IMG/VR virus record: IMGVR_UViG_3300043446_001394
Coordinates: 1-46,731 of that record
Length of the DNA: 46,731 bases
Strand: one strand, 5' to 3'
DNA from: a virus
Made by a program: the position numbers and the translations under genes. Within the stretch, counting starts at the first letter, position 1, and each line of letters begins with the position of its first letter. This document shows positions 20,800 through 26,955 of the stretch, piece by piece. The notes under the pieces were generated by a model. The model did not search any database, had not been told where the DNA came from, and saw nothing but the letters and a program-made list of their open reading frames with translations.

Positions 20800-21026
20800 T
20801 GAAAGACATAAAAGACGTTGTAGCGTGGCTCGAGGAAGAAATTGCCCATTTTGAAATGGCAGTTGAACAACATAACTATGTATCTAAAACAGATGAGATT
20901 AGATACAGAATGGCTCAAGAACTATTGGCTTGGACATTGGGATCAAAGTTTGATCCTAGATATTCCGTGAGCCGTGTTCCGTGTAGCGTGGAACAAGACA
21001 CTAAGTCATTTGGGAGTAGGACATGA
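20799..21026 (+). CDS. Unknown small protein with heptad-repeat-encoded tail (75 aa)
   Basis: I choose the ATG at 20799 because GGAGGAAGA precedes it and it overlaps the previous stop. An upstream ATG at 20772 lacks a ribosome site. Begins MKDIKDVVAWLEEEIAHFEM, similar to the 62-aa protein at 18855-19043. From residue 56 (RYSVSRVPCSVE) the coding sequence is the CCGTGNN heptad array, which looks like an inserted repeat that was kept in frame. Confidence 0.65.
   Translation: MKDIKDVVAWLEEEIAHFEMAVEQHNYVSKTDEIRYRMAQELLAWTLGSKFDPRYSVSRVPCSVEQDTKSFGSRT
20965..20990. repeat. CCGTGNN heptad array inside a gene
   Basis: CCGTG at 20965, 20972 and 20979, then GCGTG at 20986, all at 7-bp steps. Same unit as at 17232-17250. 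It lies in the 3' part of the 75-aa gene. Confidence 0.75.
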
Positions 21027-21202
21027 AATATAAATATAAATGGGTTATTACAAATTATGTAAATAAACTAAAAAAAAATATTATACCCCTTAAAGCAGAT
21101 AAACTTTTATTTAGTAATGATATACCTATTATTAAAAAAGGTAAGTATAAAGGACATATGGGCATAGGTGGAATGATACTTTGTATGGTAATTCAAAAAT
21201 GA
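21023..21202 (+). CDS. Small basic protein with hydrophobic tail (59 aa)
   Basis: Encodes MKYKYKWVITNYVNKLKKNI at the start and GHMGIGGMILCMVIQK at the end. The terminal Gly/Met/Ile stretch could be membrane-seeking. Coupled by ATGA to genes on both sides, the main evidence that it is real. Function unknown. Confidence 0.6.
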   Translation: MKYKYKWVITNYVNKLKKNIIPLKADKLLFSNDIPIIKKGKYKGHMGIGGMILCMVIQK

Positions 21203-21312
21203 TTAGCAAATACTTAAAAGACATTAAAAAATTACTTAAAGCCTATCACAAGAAATATGATTGCTTTGGTAAACCAATAAAAAAACCAACTAAGAGAAAG
21301 AGAAGAAGATAA
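21199..21312 (+). CDS. Micro-protein, very basic (37 aa)
   Basis: Begins MISKYLKDIKKLLKAYHKKY and ends PTKRKRRR. The strongly positive tail suggests nucleic-acid binding. Start overlaps the previous stop (ATGA). Its stop overlaps the next start (TAATG). Function unknown. Confidence 0.6.
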   Translation: MISKYLKDIKKLLKAYHKKYDCFGKPIKKPTKRKRRR

Positions 21313-21599
21313 TGGCAACAGAAAAACAAAGACTACATAACAATCTAGCCTCTTTAAGAGGAGTAGATAAGTTTATAGATTTTCTATTATACCACGTTGA
21401 TAAAACAACAAAGATACAAGGAACATTATTTGTATCGGAATACATTGTAAAACTTTGTAAAGATAGAAAGAGATACAATCAAAAATATAGAGAAGAAACA
21501 ATAGAAAAGATAAAAGAAATGAATAAACAACGCTTTGACCAAGATTATATATACAATAATCACGGCGAAGATGACTTTAACACTTGGAGTAATATATGA
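21312..21599 (+). CDS. Unknown helical protein (95 aa)
   Basis: Begins MATEKQRLHNNLASLRGVDK, followed by LFVSEYIVKLCKDRKRYNQK and an acidic end (HGEDDFNTWSNI). Predicted largely helical. TAATG before, ATGA after. I do not recognise a family. Confidence 0.65.
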   Translation: MATEKQRLHNNLASLRGVDKFIDFLLYHVDKTTKIQGTLFVSEYIVKLCKDRKRYNQKYREETIEKIKEMNKQRFDQDYIYNNHGEDDFNTWSNI

Positions 21600-21862
21600 A
21601 AATTAAAGACTTAATTAGAGAACTAAAACGTTATAAAGAAGATACAGAAGTTATCTTTAAAATCATACCACCAGAAGAAGTTTGTGATGATGACACAAGA
21701 GATATCCCTTTGACGTGGTACGGGACTATTGGTACATCACTCGCGGATCATGATAACCCAGCAATAGAATTCGGTTTACAATATGAAAACCCAGAAGATT
21801 GGGAGGAAGAATGGAAAGCGGGTTATGACCGATACTATGACGATGCAGGACAAGACATATAA
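21596..21862 (+). CDS. Small conserved phage-type protein (88 aa)
   Basis: Begins MKIKDLIRELKRYKEDTEVI, the K-D-L-I-x-x-L-x-x-(Y/V)-x-x-D-x-E-V start widespread among short phage proteins of unknown function. A middle segment (DIPLTWYGTIGTSLADHDNP) and an acidic aromatic tail (DWEEEWKAGYDRYYDD) follow. Function unknown. Confidence 0.65.
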   Translation: MKIKDLIRELKRYKEDTEVIFKIIPPEEVCDDDTRDIPLTWYGTIGTSLADHDNPAIEFGLQYENPEDWEEEWKAGYDRYYDDAGQDI

Positions 21863-21877
21863 CAATGAGAGGAAACA

Positions 21878-22015
21878 ATGACAAATAAACAATGGATAGA
21901 GAAGAACAGAGAACGACTAAAAGAATACCAAGCTAATTACTATTTAAAAAATATTGATAAGCTAAAAGAGTATAAACGCAAATGGTATCAATCAACTAAA
22001 AAGGAGAGCAAATGA
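21878..22015 (+). CDS. Micro-protein, Tyr/Lys-rich (45 aa)
   Basis: Begins MTNKQWIEKNRERLKEYQAN and contains YYLKNIDKLKEYKRKWYQST. The W-x-x-x-N-R-E-x-x-K-x-Y...Y...N..K..EY..KWY pattern matches the helical segment that often precedes HNH domains in phage nucleases. It may therefore be a remnant or stand-alone DNA-binding piece. The ribosome site GAGAGGAAACA is good. Confidence 0.55.
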   Translation: MTNKQWIEKNRERLKEYQANYYLKNIDKLKEYKRKWYQSTKKESK

Positions 22016-22077
22016 GTGGACACGATCATGCGATGTTTGCATTATTTGTAATAATAGCAATACTATGTTTACTATAA
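22012..22077 (+). CDS. Micro-protein, single membrane span (21 aa)
   Basis: Encodes MSGHDHAMFALFVIIAILCL plus one Leu. A short polar start is followed by a 13-residue hydrophobic helix. It overlaps the previous stop (ATGA) with AAGGAGAGCAA as ribosome site. Tiny membrane peptides of this kind occur in early phage operons. Function unknown. Confidence 0.5.
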   Translation: MSGHDHAMFALFVIIAILCLL

Positions 22078-22235
22078 TAAAACGTTGGACAAGTAATTTC
22101 TTTTGGTATATGAATAAGAATAGGTATGACGGCCAAAGGATAACTTGGTTAGAAAGATTTAAAGTTTTTTGGGCATTGCGCAATGAAAAGACTTGGGACG
22201 AGAAGTTTCAAGAATGGCGCAATATGAAACCATAA
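22065..22235 (+). CDS. Small Trp/Arg-rich protein (56 aa), operon end
   Basis: Encodes MFTIIKRWTSNFFWYMNKNR and then RITWLERFKVFWALRNEKTW, a basic aromatic helix protein. The start lies inside the preceding micro-gene in another frame, continuing the overlap chain. It ends the plus-strand operon, 59 bases before a hairpin. Function unknown. Confidence 0.5.
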   Translation: MFTIIKRWTSNFFWYMNKNRYDGQRITWLERFKVFWALRNEKTWDEKFQEWRNMKP

Positions 22236-22294
22236 CGATCTTTGTATGTCTATATCCCGTCATAGACGTACAATGCACACGTAGACGTGTAGTA

Positions 22295-22327
22295 GGGGTA
22301 GTTAGAATTAGGAACTTTAACTACCCC
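22295..22327. terminator. GGGGTAGTTA hairpin between convergent units
   Basis: GGGGTAGTTA (22295-22304) pairs with TAACTACCCC (22318-22327). It lies between the end of the plus operon and the end of the minus-strand 45-aa gene, where a bidirectional stop is expected. There is no clear T-run, so strength is uncertain. Confidence 0.55.
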
Positions 22328-22344
22328 GAATTATACACTACTAT

Positions 22345-22482
22345 TTAGTCTTCGTCTTCTTCGTCATCGAATTCAGAATCTTCGTTTTCAGATTCTAATT
22401 CTTCAACTTTTTCTCTAATATTCTCAATATCTTCGTTTATTCTATCTAGGATATCTTGAATTGTTTCTTTTTTCTTTGCCAT
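22345..22482 (-). CDS. Very acidic micro-protein (45 aa)
   Basis: Begins MAKKKETIQDILDRINEDIE, a coiled coil, and ends in a run of Asp/Glu (EFDDEEDED). A strong GGGAGG ribosome site lies six bases upstream. Acidic phage peptides can mimic DNA or bind host polymerase. No direct evidence here. It ends the minus-strand set that starts at 23918. Confidence 0.65.
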   Translation of the reverse strand: MAKKKETIQDILDRINEDIENIREKVEELESENEDSEFDDEEDED

Positions 22483-22532
22483 GAGATTTCCTCCCGCGAG
22501 AATTATGTGCGTTCATGAATATGGGATCAAGT

Positions 22533-22967
22533 CTATGCAGTAATAAACACGCAAGAGAAAAGAGCTGTGGTTGCATCTTTTACACAATTACGTAAATATT
22601 CTAATCTTGTTCTGTGATATTTTTTAGATTCGGCGTCTTTTGATTTTTTATATATAATATATTGTTTATAATATTTAGCCCAAGCAATTTGTTTTAAATT
22701 AAATGTAATATCACCTTTTTCAATGGCCTGAACATATTTTTCTTTTACTTTATTTGGCTCAAAGCCAGACCAATAACAAACTTTTTCAAAGTCATTATCG
22801 GATAACATTATCCATTCGTGAGCATTAACTTTATAAATACTTGATTTTCTATCTGATTGTTTAATAAGTGTATCTTCTAAGGCATTAACTAATACACCAC
22901 GCCAAAGTTTTTGTTCAGGTACTAATTCGTCTGTTTTAAGAGAAATGGTGGCAAATTCAATGCCCAT
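22533..22967 (-). CDS. Conserved phage protein of unknown function (144 aa)
   Basis: I choose the ATG at 22967, which overlaps the upstream stop. A GTG at 22997 is an alternative. PEQKLWRGVLVNALEDTLIK and WIMLSDNDFEKVCYWSGFEP form a pattern I have seen in marine phages and alphaproteobacteria (K-L-W-x-A-V-L..A..D....W......DF..VC..AG..P..V), where it is annotated as a domain of unknown function. It may be a DNA-binding or host-interaction protein. Confidence 0.6.
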   Translation of the reverse strand: MGIEFATISLKTDELVPEQKLWRGVLVNALEDTLIKQSDRKSSIYKVNAHEWIMLSDNDFEKVCYWSGFEPNKVKEKYVQAIEKGDITFNLKQIAWAKYYKQYIIYKKSKDAESKKYHRTRLEYLRNCVKDATTALFSCVFITA

Positions 22968-23175
22968 AATTTTTAACAAGGTAAGCGAGTAAGTCACGAT
23001 AGTATAAAGTTATTTCAGGACTTTCCCTTGTCTTGAGGTAATAATTGTAATCATCATATACATCCTCTATCAATTCTGAGATTTGCTGTCCAGACCACTG
23101 CTTTCCGTTCAATACAAACTCATCAAATCTATCATTCATTTTATTATTGTAAGCCTTATTTTTCATCTTTTCCAC
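22957..23175 (-). CDS. Unknown small protein (72 aa)
   Basis: Charged helical protein starting MEKMKNKAYNNKMNDRFDEF and ending LLAYLVKNYGH. Overlaps both neighbours. An internal ATG (MKNKAYNN) is possible as start. Function unknown. Part of the coupled minus-strand set under the 23.95-kb promoter. Confidence 0.6.
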   Translation of the reverse strand: MEKMKNKAYNNKMNDRFDEFVLNGKQWSGQQISELIEDVYDDYNYYLKTRESPEITLYYRDLLAYLVKNYGH

Positions 23176-23410
23176 CCTTTAAGACCTTTAATTTAAGTAT
23201 CCTTGCTTGTTTTTCAATCTTTTTTTTATGATTCATTTTCCAAATAAAATGAATATCGGTTAAGAATTGTTGATCGTGTTTTTTATAACCAAAGCTATAT
23301 CCACAATGTAATTGAAAAAAAGTTCCTGCAACAACTGCATAATCTTCAAGTGATAATCTAGTAGCACAAATTTGAAGTGATCTATGTAAATCAGTTGATT
23401 GTTTTTTCAT
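23156..23410 (-). CDS. Unknown small protein (84 aa)
   Basis: Begins MKKQSTDLHRSLQICATRLS with LEDYAVVAGTFFQLHCGYSF and a basic C-terminal helix. The Cys/His residues are scattered and no motif is evident. Overlaps both neighbours by 20 bases each. Function unknown. Confidence 0.6.
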   Translation of the reverse strand: MKKQSTDLHRSLQICATRLSLEDYAVVAGTFFQLHCGYSFGYKKHDQQFLTDIHFIWKMNHKKKIEKQARILKLKVLKGGKDEK

Positions 23411-23645
23411 CTTTTTCTATTGGCTTAATTAATTTAGCGTCTTTAATAATTGTATCTAATAATTCATTAAAACTTTTTTCATCTAATATTCCTCTATATA
23501 ATCTAAGTCCTTGTGAAAGTAATGTAGAAGCAACTAATTGATCGTCTTCATATTTATCTAATAGACGATAGGTATACTGTAATACTTCTTTATAAAGATT
23601 AAATAGTCTAGCTTGTTGGAGTATGTTTAATTTTTTAACGGGCAT
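23391..23645 (-). CDS. Unknown helical protein (84 aa)
   Basis: Leu/Tyr-rich helical sequence (MPVKKLNILQQARLFNLYKE) and a C-terminal LLDTIIKDAKLIKPIEKDEK. Its start overlaps the stop of a tiny membrane peptide gene. No known family recognised. Confidence 0.6.
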   Translation of the reverse strand: MPVKKLNILQQARLFNLYKEVLQYTYRLLDKYEDDQLVASTLLSQGLRLYRGILDEKSFNELLDTIIKDAKLIKPIEKDEKTIN

Positions 23646-23730
23646 TGAAATAGAATATTGAAAAAATAATTATGCATATAATGATAAACGTATATTCATA
23701 CCAATAAATACTTTTAATTAGTTCAATCAT
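23635..23730 (-). CDS. Micro-protein, single membrane span (31 aa)
   Basis: Encodes MIELIKSIYWYEYTFIIICI followed by IIFSIFYFNAR. Residues about 14-28 are a continuous hydrophobic span. The start overlaps the upstream stop (ATGA) and its end overlaps the next start, which argues for real translation. A small inner-membrane peptide. Role unknown. Confidence 0.55.
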   Translation of the reverse strand: MIELIKSIYWYEYTFIIICIIIFSIFYFNAR

Positions 23731-23918
23731 TTTTTTAATAATTTTTTTAAGTATGCTTCAATAGTCATTTTACTTTTATTTGCTCTAAATTTTACATAAT
23801 CGTGTGTAAGTTTTGATATCATTGATGCAGGGTTTCTAAATTTTTCATCACATAGTGCTTTTAAAATTTTATAATCATTAATTCTTACAGCGACACTTTT
23901 CCATTTTGTAATATCCAT
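23727..23918 (-). CDS. Possible ribbon-helix-helix regulator (63 aa)
   Basis: The segment KWKSVAVRINDYKILKALCD followed by EKFRNPASMISKLTHDYVK has the strand-helix-helix plan of Arc/MetJ-type DNA-binding proteins. S-V-A-V-R-I would be the DNA-contacting strand. The basic C-terminus fits. It is the first gene after the promoter at 23943-23971, with AAGGAAAATA as ribosome site, so autoregulation is plausible. Confidence 0.55.
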   Translation of the reverse strand: MDITKWKSVAVRINDYKILKALCDEKFRNPASMISKLTHDYVKFRANKSKMTIEAYLKKLLKK

Positions 23919-23942
23919 ATTATTTTCCTTAGATTCCTACTA

Positions 23943-23971
23943 GCTATAATGTGTTGGCAAGTACGTGTCAA
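23943..23971 (-). promoter_or_regulatory. Sigma70-like promoter for the 22.3-23.9 kb unit
   Basis: On the minus strand, TTGACA (23971-23966) is followed by a 17-base spacer and TATAGC (23948-23943). It is the best spaced promoter in the window. Transcription would start about 20 bases before the ribosome site of the RHH-like gene. Confidence 0.6.
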
Positions 23972-24004
23972 TGCTTAAAAAGTTAATAAATAAGCCACTT
24001 TTTA

Positions 24005-24238
24005 ATGATTGCCCATGATAGCAAAGATATGATAAGATACGACATGAAGTTATATAGATACCACGTTCGATATGCTGGTCATTGTATTAGTCATGACGTA
24101 TGGGCGTCCAACGATGAGGAATCTAGGAATAATTTCATAAAAGAACTCAATGATGGTAAATACACGATGAGAAAAGAAATCACGTATTCGCCATCAAAGA
24201 TGTTTATAACATACGAGGAACTTAATGTTTCTAAATAG
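24005..24238 (+). CDS. Unknown protein (77 aa)
   Basis: Core YRYHVRYAGHCISHDVWASN and EESRNNFIKELNDGKYTMRK. There is no strong ribosome site at the first ATG, and ATG at 24044 (MKLYRYHV) is an alternative. It is one of two plus-strand genes wedged between minus-strand units. A short alpha/beta fold seems likely. Function unknown. Confidence 0.5.
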   Translation: MIAHDSKDMIRYDMKLYRYHVRYAGHCISHDVWASNDEESRNNFIKELNDGKYTMRKEITYSPSKMFITYEELNVSK

Positions 24239-24440
24239 TGAAGCCTTGTTAGCAAGGAAAATGATTCTAGAATCAAAATGGAATCAACAATTTCTTGAAC
24301 AAGGAAAAGAAACTATCGACATGTTAAAGATTGAACTTGAATTGAAAGAACTTAAAAAACAATTAAGAGTTCAAACTATACATGAAGAAATTTCTAGACT
24401 AAAAAGTGAAGAAGAAGATATAAATTATATCGCTTCTTAG
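24225..24440 (+). CDS. Small coiled-coil protein (71 aa)
   Basis: Starts MFLNSEALLARKMILESKWN with GAGGA five bases upstream, then a Glu/Lys/Leu coiled coil (MLKIELELKELKKQLRVQTI). Ends in an acidic tail. Its stop codon overlaps the stop of the convergent ParB-like gene. Function unknown. Confidence 0.55.
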   Translation: MFLNSEALLARKMILESKWNQQFLEQGKETIDMLKIELELKELKKQLRVQTIHEEISRLKSEEEDINYIAS

Positions 24441-24901
24441 TTTTGTGGTAATTTAATTACGTTCTCTGTAAAGAGATGAAGACACTTCTCTGTGTATTTT
24501 TTCATTTTGCCTTGAAATAAAAATTCAAAGTCCATTACATTTTTCTTAGCAATATGTCTTTCCCAAACCTCTACATTTAATCTACCAAGAAAATTAACTT
24601 CTTCTGGTGTTTTAGCTTTATAGAATAAACTACCATCAGCTAATTTACCTTTTTTCAATACAGCAAATCTATTAGCACCATTTCTAACTTCATTATTCCA
24701 ATCAACAACCATAGGGCATAATAAACCATCTTTTTCCATCGAATGTCTTACAGTTTGTTTAAAATCATTATGTGGTGTGTGTATTTGTTTTACATCATCA
24801 AACCATAATAATTCCAAACGCATTGGAAATAATTGATAAAACGGATGAACAATGATCCGTGAGTCGTGGTACTTGGTTCTAGCTAGCTTGTCCAAAGTCA
24901 T
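24437..24901 (-). CDS. ParB/sulfiredoxin-like domain protein (about 154 aa)
   Basis: The segment RHSMEKDGLLCPMVVDWNNE followed by VRNGANRFAVLKKG matches the ParB N-domain pattern (S-x-x-x-x-G-x-x-x-P-x-x-V...G..R...). That fold includes partition proteins and phage nucleases or ATP-dependent enzymes. The rest is unlike known ParB proteins. The start overlaps the polymerase by 23 bases. The AGGAG site abuts the ATG at 24901 and is better spaced for a TTG two codons later, so the start is uncertain. A DNA-linked role in replication is inferred from its place. Confidence 0.6.
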   Translation of the reverse strand: MTLDKLARTKYHDSRIIVHPFYQLFPMRLELLWFDDVKQIHTPHNDFKQTVRHSMEKDGLLCPMVVDWNNEVRNGANRFAVLKKGKLADGSLFYKAKTPEEVNFLGRLNVEVWERHIAKKNVMDFEFLFQGKMKKYTEKCLHLFTENVIKLPQN

Positions 24902-26747
24902 CTCCTATGCTTATATCTACAACGCTTGGTACTTTAAATTCCATACATGTTTCCATAACTTCTTTTATTTTTAATTCATCTCCAGCTTTTACATTGAAAC
25001 ATAATTCATCATGGATTTGTAATATAGGAAGATATCCAGCTTCATAACAAGATACAATAGCTTGTTTAGTTTGATCGGCTGCCGAACCTTGTATCAATCT
25101 ATTTAATGCTTTATAGGTAAAAGCACGTTTAATTCCGTCTTTACCATATTTAGCAACAGCATTTTCAAATGTTTCAGCAGTATGGATACCAAAATCTTTA
25201 GTTTCCCACATATCAAATCTACATTTTCTACCTTTTTTAGTACGAATAACACCCTCATCGTTTGCTTTTTTCATACATCTATCAGATAATTGTTTTACAA
25301 ATGGAACTTTACGATTATATTTTGATATTAGTACTTCTGCTTCTTCTTTTGATAATCCTAAAGAGTTCGCTAATTTATTTTTTCCCATACCGTACATTAA
25401 TCCTAAGCCAATTGTTTTAGCTTGAGATCTTTCTATACCAACTAATTCTGCAATTGTTTGGTGAAAGTCTGCTGAAGCATTTGCATAGGCTCTAACAAGT
25501 TCTTGTGAACCTTCATAACCCTCGCCAATAGAAGCCGCATAGTGAACAACCATTCTTGGTTCTTGTTGTGAGTAATCAAAGGAACCCCACTTATGATCTT
25601 CTTCTGGTAAGAACAAGCCCCTAATCTTTTTAGCAAATTCTTTATTACGTGCAGGAAGTTGTTGTAAATTTGGGTTAGACATAGAAATACGACCAGATAC
25701 TGTTCCACCTTGATCTGATCTTAATTGATTAATCTCTGCATGAACTCTTCCTTTATGTTCATACTTTAAAATATTTGCAAGGAAAGTATTATGAAATTTA
25801 TTAATTTCTCTTGCTTGTACAATCAATTGAGAGATTTGGTGTTTAGAGTTATGCAACCAGTTTTGTGTAAAGGATGGTGCACCTGTATTTTCAGTTCTAG
25901 GATATTCAATCTTTAACTTATCAAAAGCTTCTCCTATTTGTCTTGCCGCCCAGATATCTACATCTTTACCAACAAGTTTATTAATCTTTTGTAATAACAC
26001 TTTCTCCTGTGTTGCAAACTCTACCATTAATTTACTTGCTTTCTCAACATCAACTCTAACACCTCTTTGACGCATTTTAATTAATATTGGAAGTATTTTA
26101 GATTCTAATTCCCATATCGTCATTAAATTTTGAGTTACAATTTCATGTTTAAATCGTTGCCACAATAAGTACGTGAGCCGTGCATCTTGTTCCGCGTAGA
26201 AACCAACATGCTCTGCTGGTAATTTCCACATCTCCGCTTTAGGATCAATACCATGATCTTTAGCCGCTTCAATTAAATCTGTTTCAGCTTTAATTTCTCC
26301 AAGATACTTTTTAGCTAAATTGTTTAATGAATAAGACCATTCATTTTCATCTATTAATGCGGCCGCTATCATGGTATCAATAATGACACCATTAACAGTC
26401 ATACCCATAGCATTTAGCCAACCTAGATCGTACTGAGCATTATGAAATATTTTTTTATTAGGTAATGCACATACAGTTTTAATATATTTAAGAACTTGTT
26501 CAGGAACCATATTGCCACCAGCAAAGTGATCAAAAGGATAATAACCTTGCCAACCATCTACGGCTACTGCAAAACCAATTACCTTTCCATTATTAGTTGC
26601 CCAACCAGCCCCTAATCCTTTAGTAATTCCATCATCTCTTGTTTCTAAGTCAATTGCTATTTCTGGATAACCAGATAAATCTTTATATTCACTTGGACAA
26701 GACCAAATACTTTTCTTAAACGTCATAGATAATTGTAAACTAGTCAT
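24879..26747 (-). CDS. Family A DNA polymerase with 3'-5' exonuclease
   Basis: 622 aa. The exonuclease domain has AIDLETRDDG (D33/E35), FHNAQYDLGW (D108) and FYAEQDARLT (Y184/D188). Polymerase motif A is FDYSQQEPRM (D391), motif B RSQAKTIGLGLMYG (440-453) and motif C QIHDELC (H579/D580/E581). There is no 5'-3' exonuclease domain, as in most phage PolA. The residue aligned with E. coli Phe762 is Leu448, a variant common among uncultured marine phages and linked with slower, more accurate synthesis in engineered enzymes. It is the core replicase of this phage. It overlaps the DUF3310 gene by eight bases. Confidence 0.95.
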   Translation of the reverse strand: MTSLQLSMTFKKSIWSCPSEYKDLSGYPEIAIDLETRDDGITKGLGAGWATNNGKVIGFAVAVDGWQGYYPFDHFAGGNMVPEQVLKYIKTVCALPNKKIFHNAQYDLGWLNAMGMTVNGVIIDTMIAAALIDENEWSYSLNNLAKKYLGEIKAETDLIEAAKDHGIDPKAEMWKLPAEHVGFYAEQDARLTYLLWQRFKHEIVTQNLMTIWELESKILPILIKMRQRGVRVDVEKASKLMVEFATQEKVLLQKINKLVGKDVDIWAARQIGEAFDKLKIEYPRTENTGAPSFTQNWLHNSKHQISQLIVQAREINKFHNTFLANILKYEHKGRVHAEINQLRSDQGGTVSGRISMSNPNLQQLPARNKEFAKKIRGLFLPEEDHKWGSFDYSQQEPRMVVHYAASIGEGYEGSQELVRAYANASADFHQTIAELVGIERSQAKTIGLGLMYGMGKNKLANSLGLSKEEAEVLISKYNRKVPFVKQLSDRCMKKANDEGVIRTKKGRKCRFDMWETKDFGIHTAETFENAVAKYGKDGIKRAFTYKALNRLIQGSAADQTKQAIVSCYEAGYLPILQIHDELCFNVKAGDELKIKEVMETCMEFKVPSVVDISIGDDFGQAS

Positions 26748-26955
26748 TGTAGTCCCTTTCTATAATCATCTCTATATAATGTATTGCTTTTAACAAATCT
26801 TGTTTCTTTCCTTTATCTTGGTGGCGACATATATACTTGATTGCATTACCCTCTGCAAACAATATTTTGTTTTTATTAATGAATTCAGATGGTTGTATGT
26901 CATACTTTTTATAATGTGCTCCACCCACTTGTCTAAAAAATGCTTTATTGCTCAT
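26740..26955 (-). CDS. DUF3310 (SaV-like) phage protein
   Basis: 71 aa. GGAHYKKYDIQPSEFINKN, then EGNAIKYICRHQDKGKKQDL and LKAIHYIEMII, are the full conserved signature of DUF3310, often labelled nucleotide kinase although activity is not proved. It is usually found in phage replication modules, as here between the helicase and the polymerase. Start overlaps the helicase stop (ATGA). Confidence 0.85.
   Translation of the reverse strand: MSNKAFFRQVGGAHYKKYDIQPSEFINKNKILFAEGNAIKYICRHQDKGKKQDLLKAIHYIEMIIERDYND

Noticed and set aside
26161-26197. CGTGAGCCGTGCATCTTG as another heptad array
   Set aside because: It encodes the conserved exonuclease motif E-Q-D-A-R-L-T of the polymerase, so coding constraint explains it.
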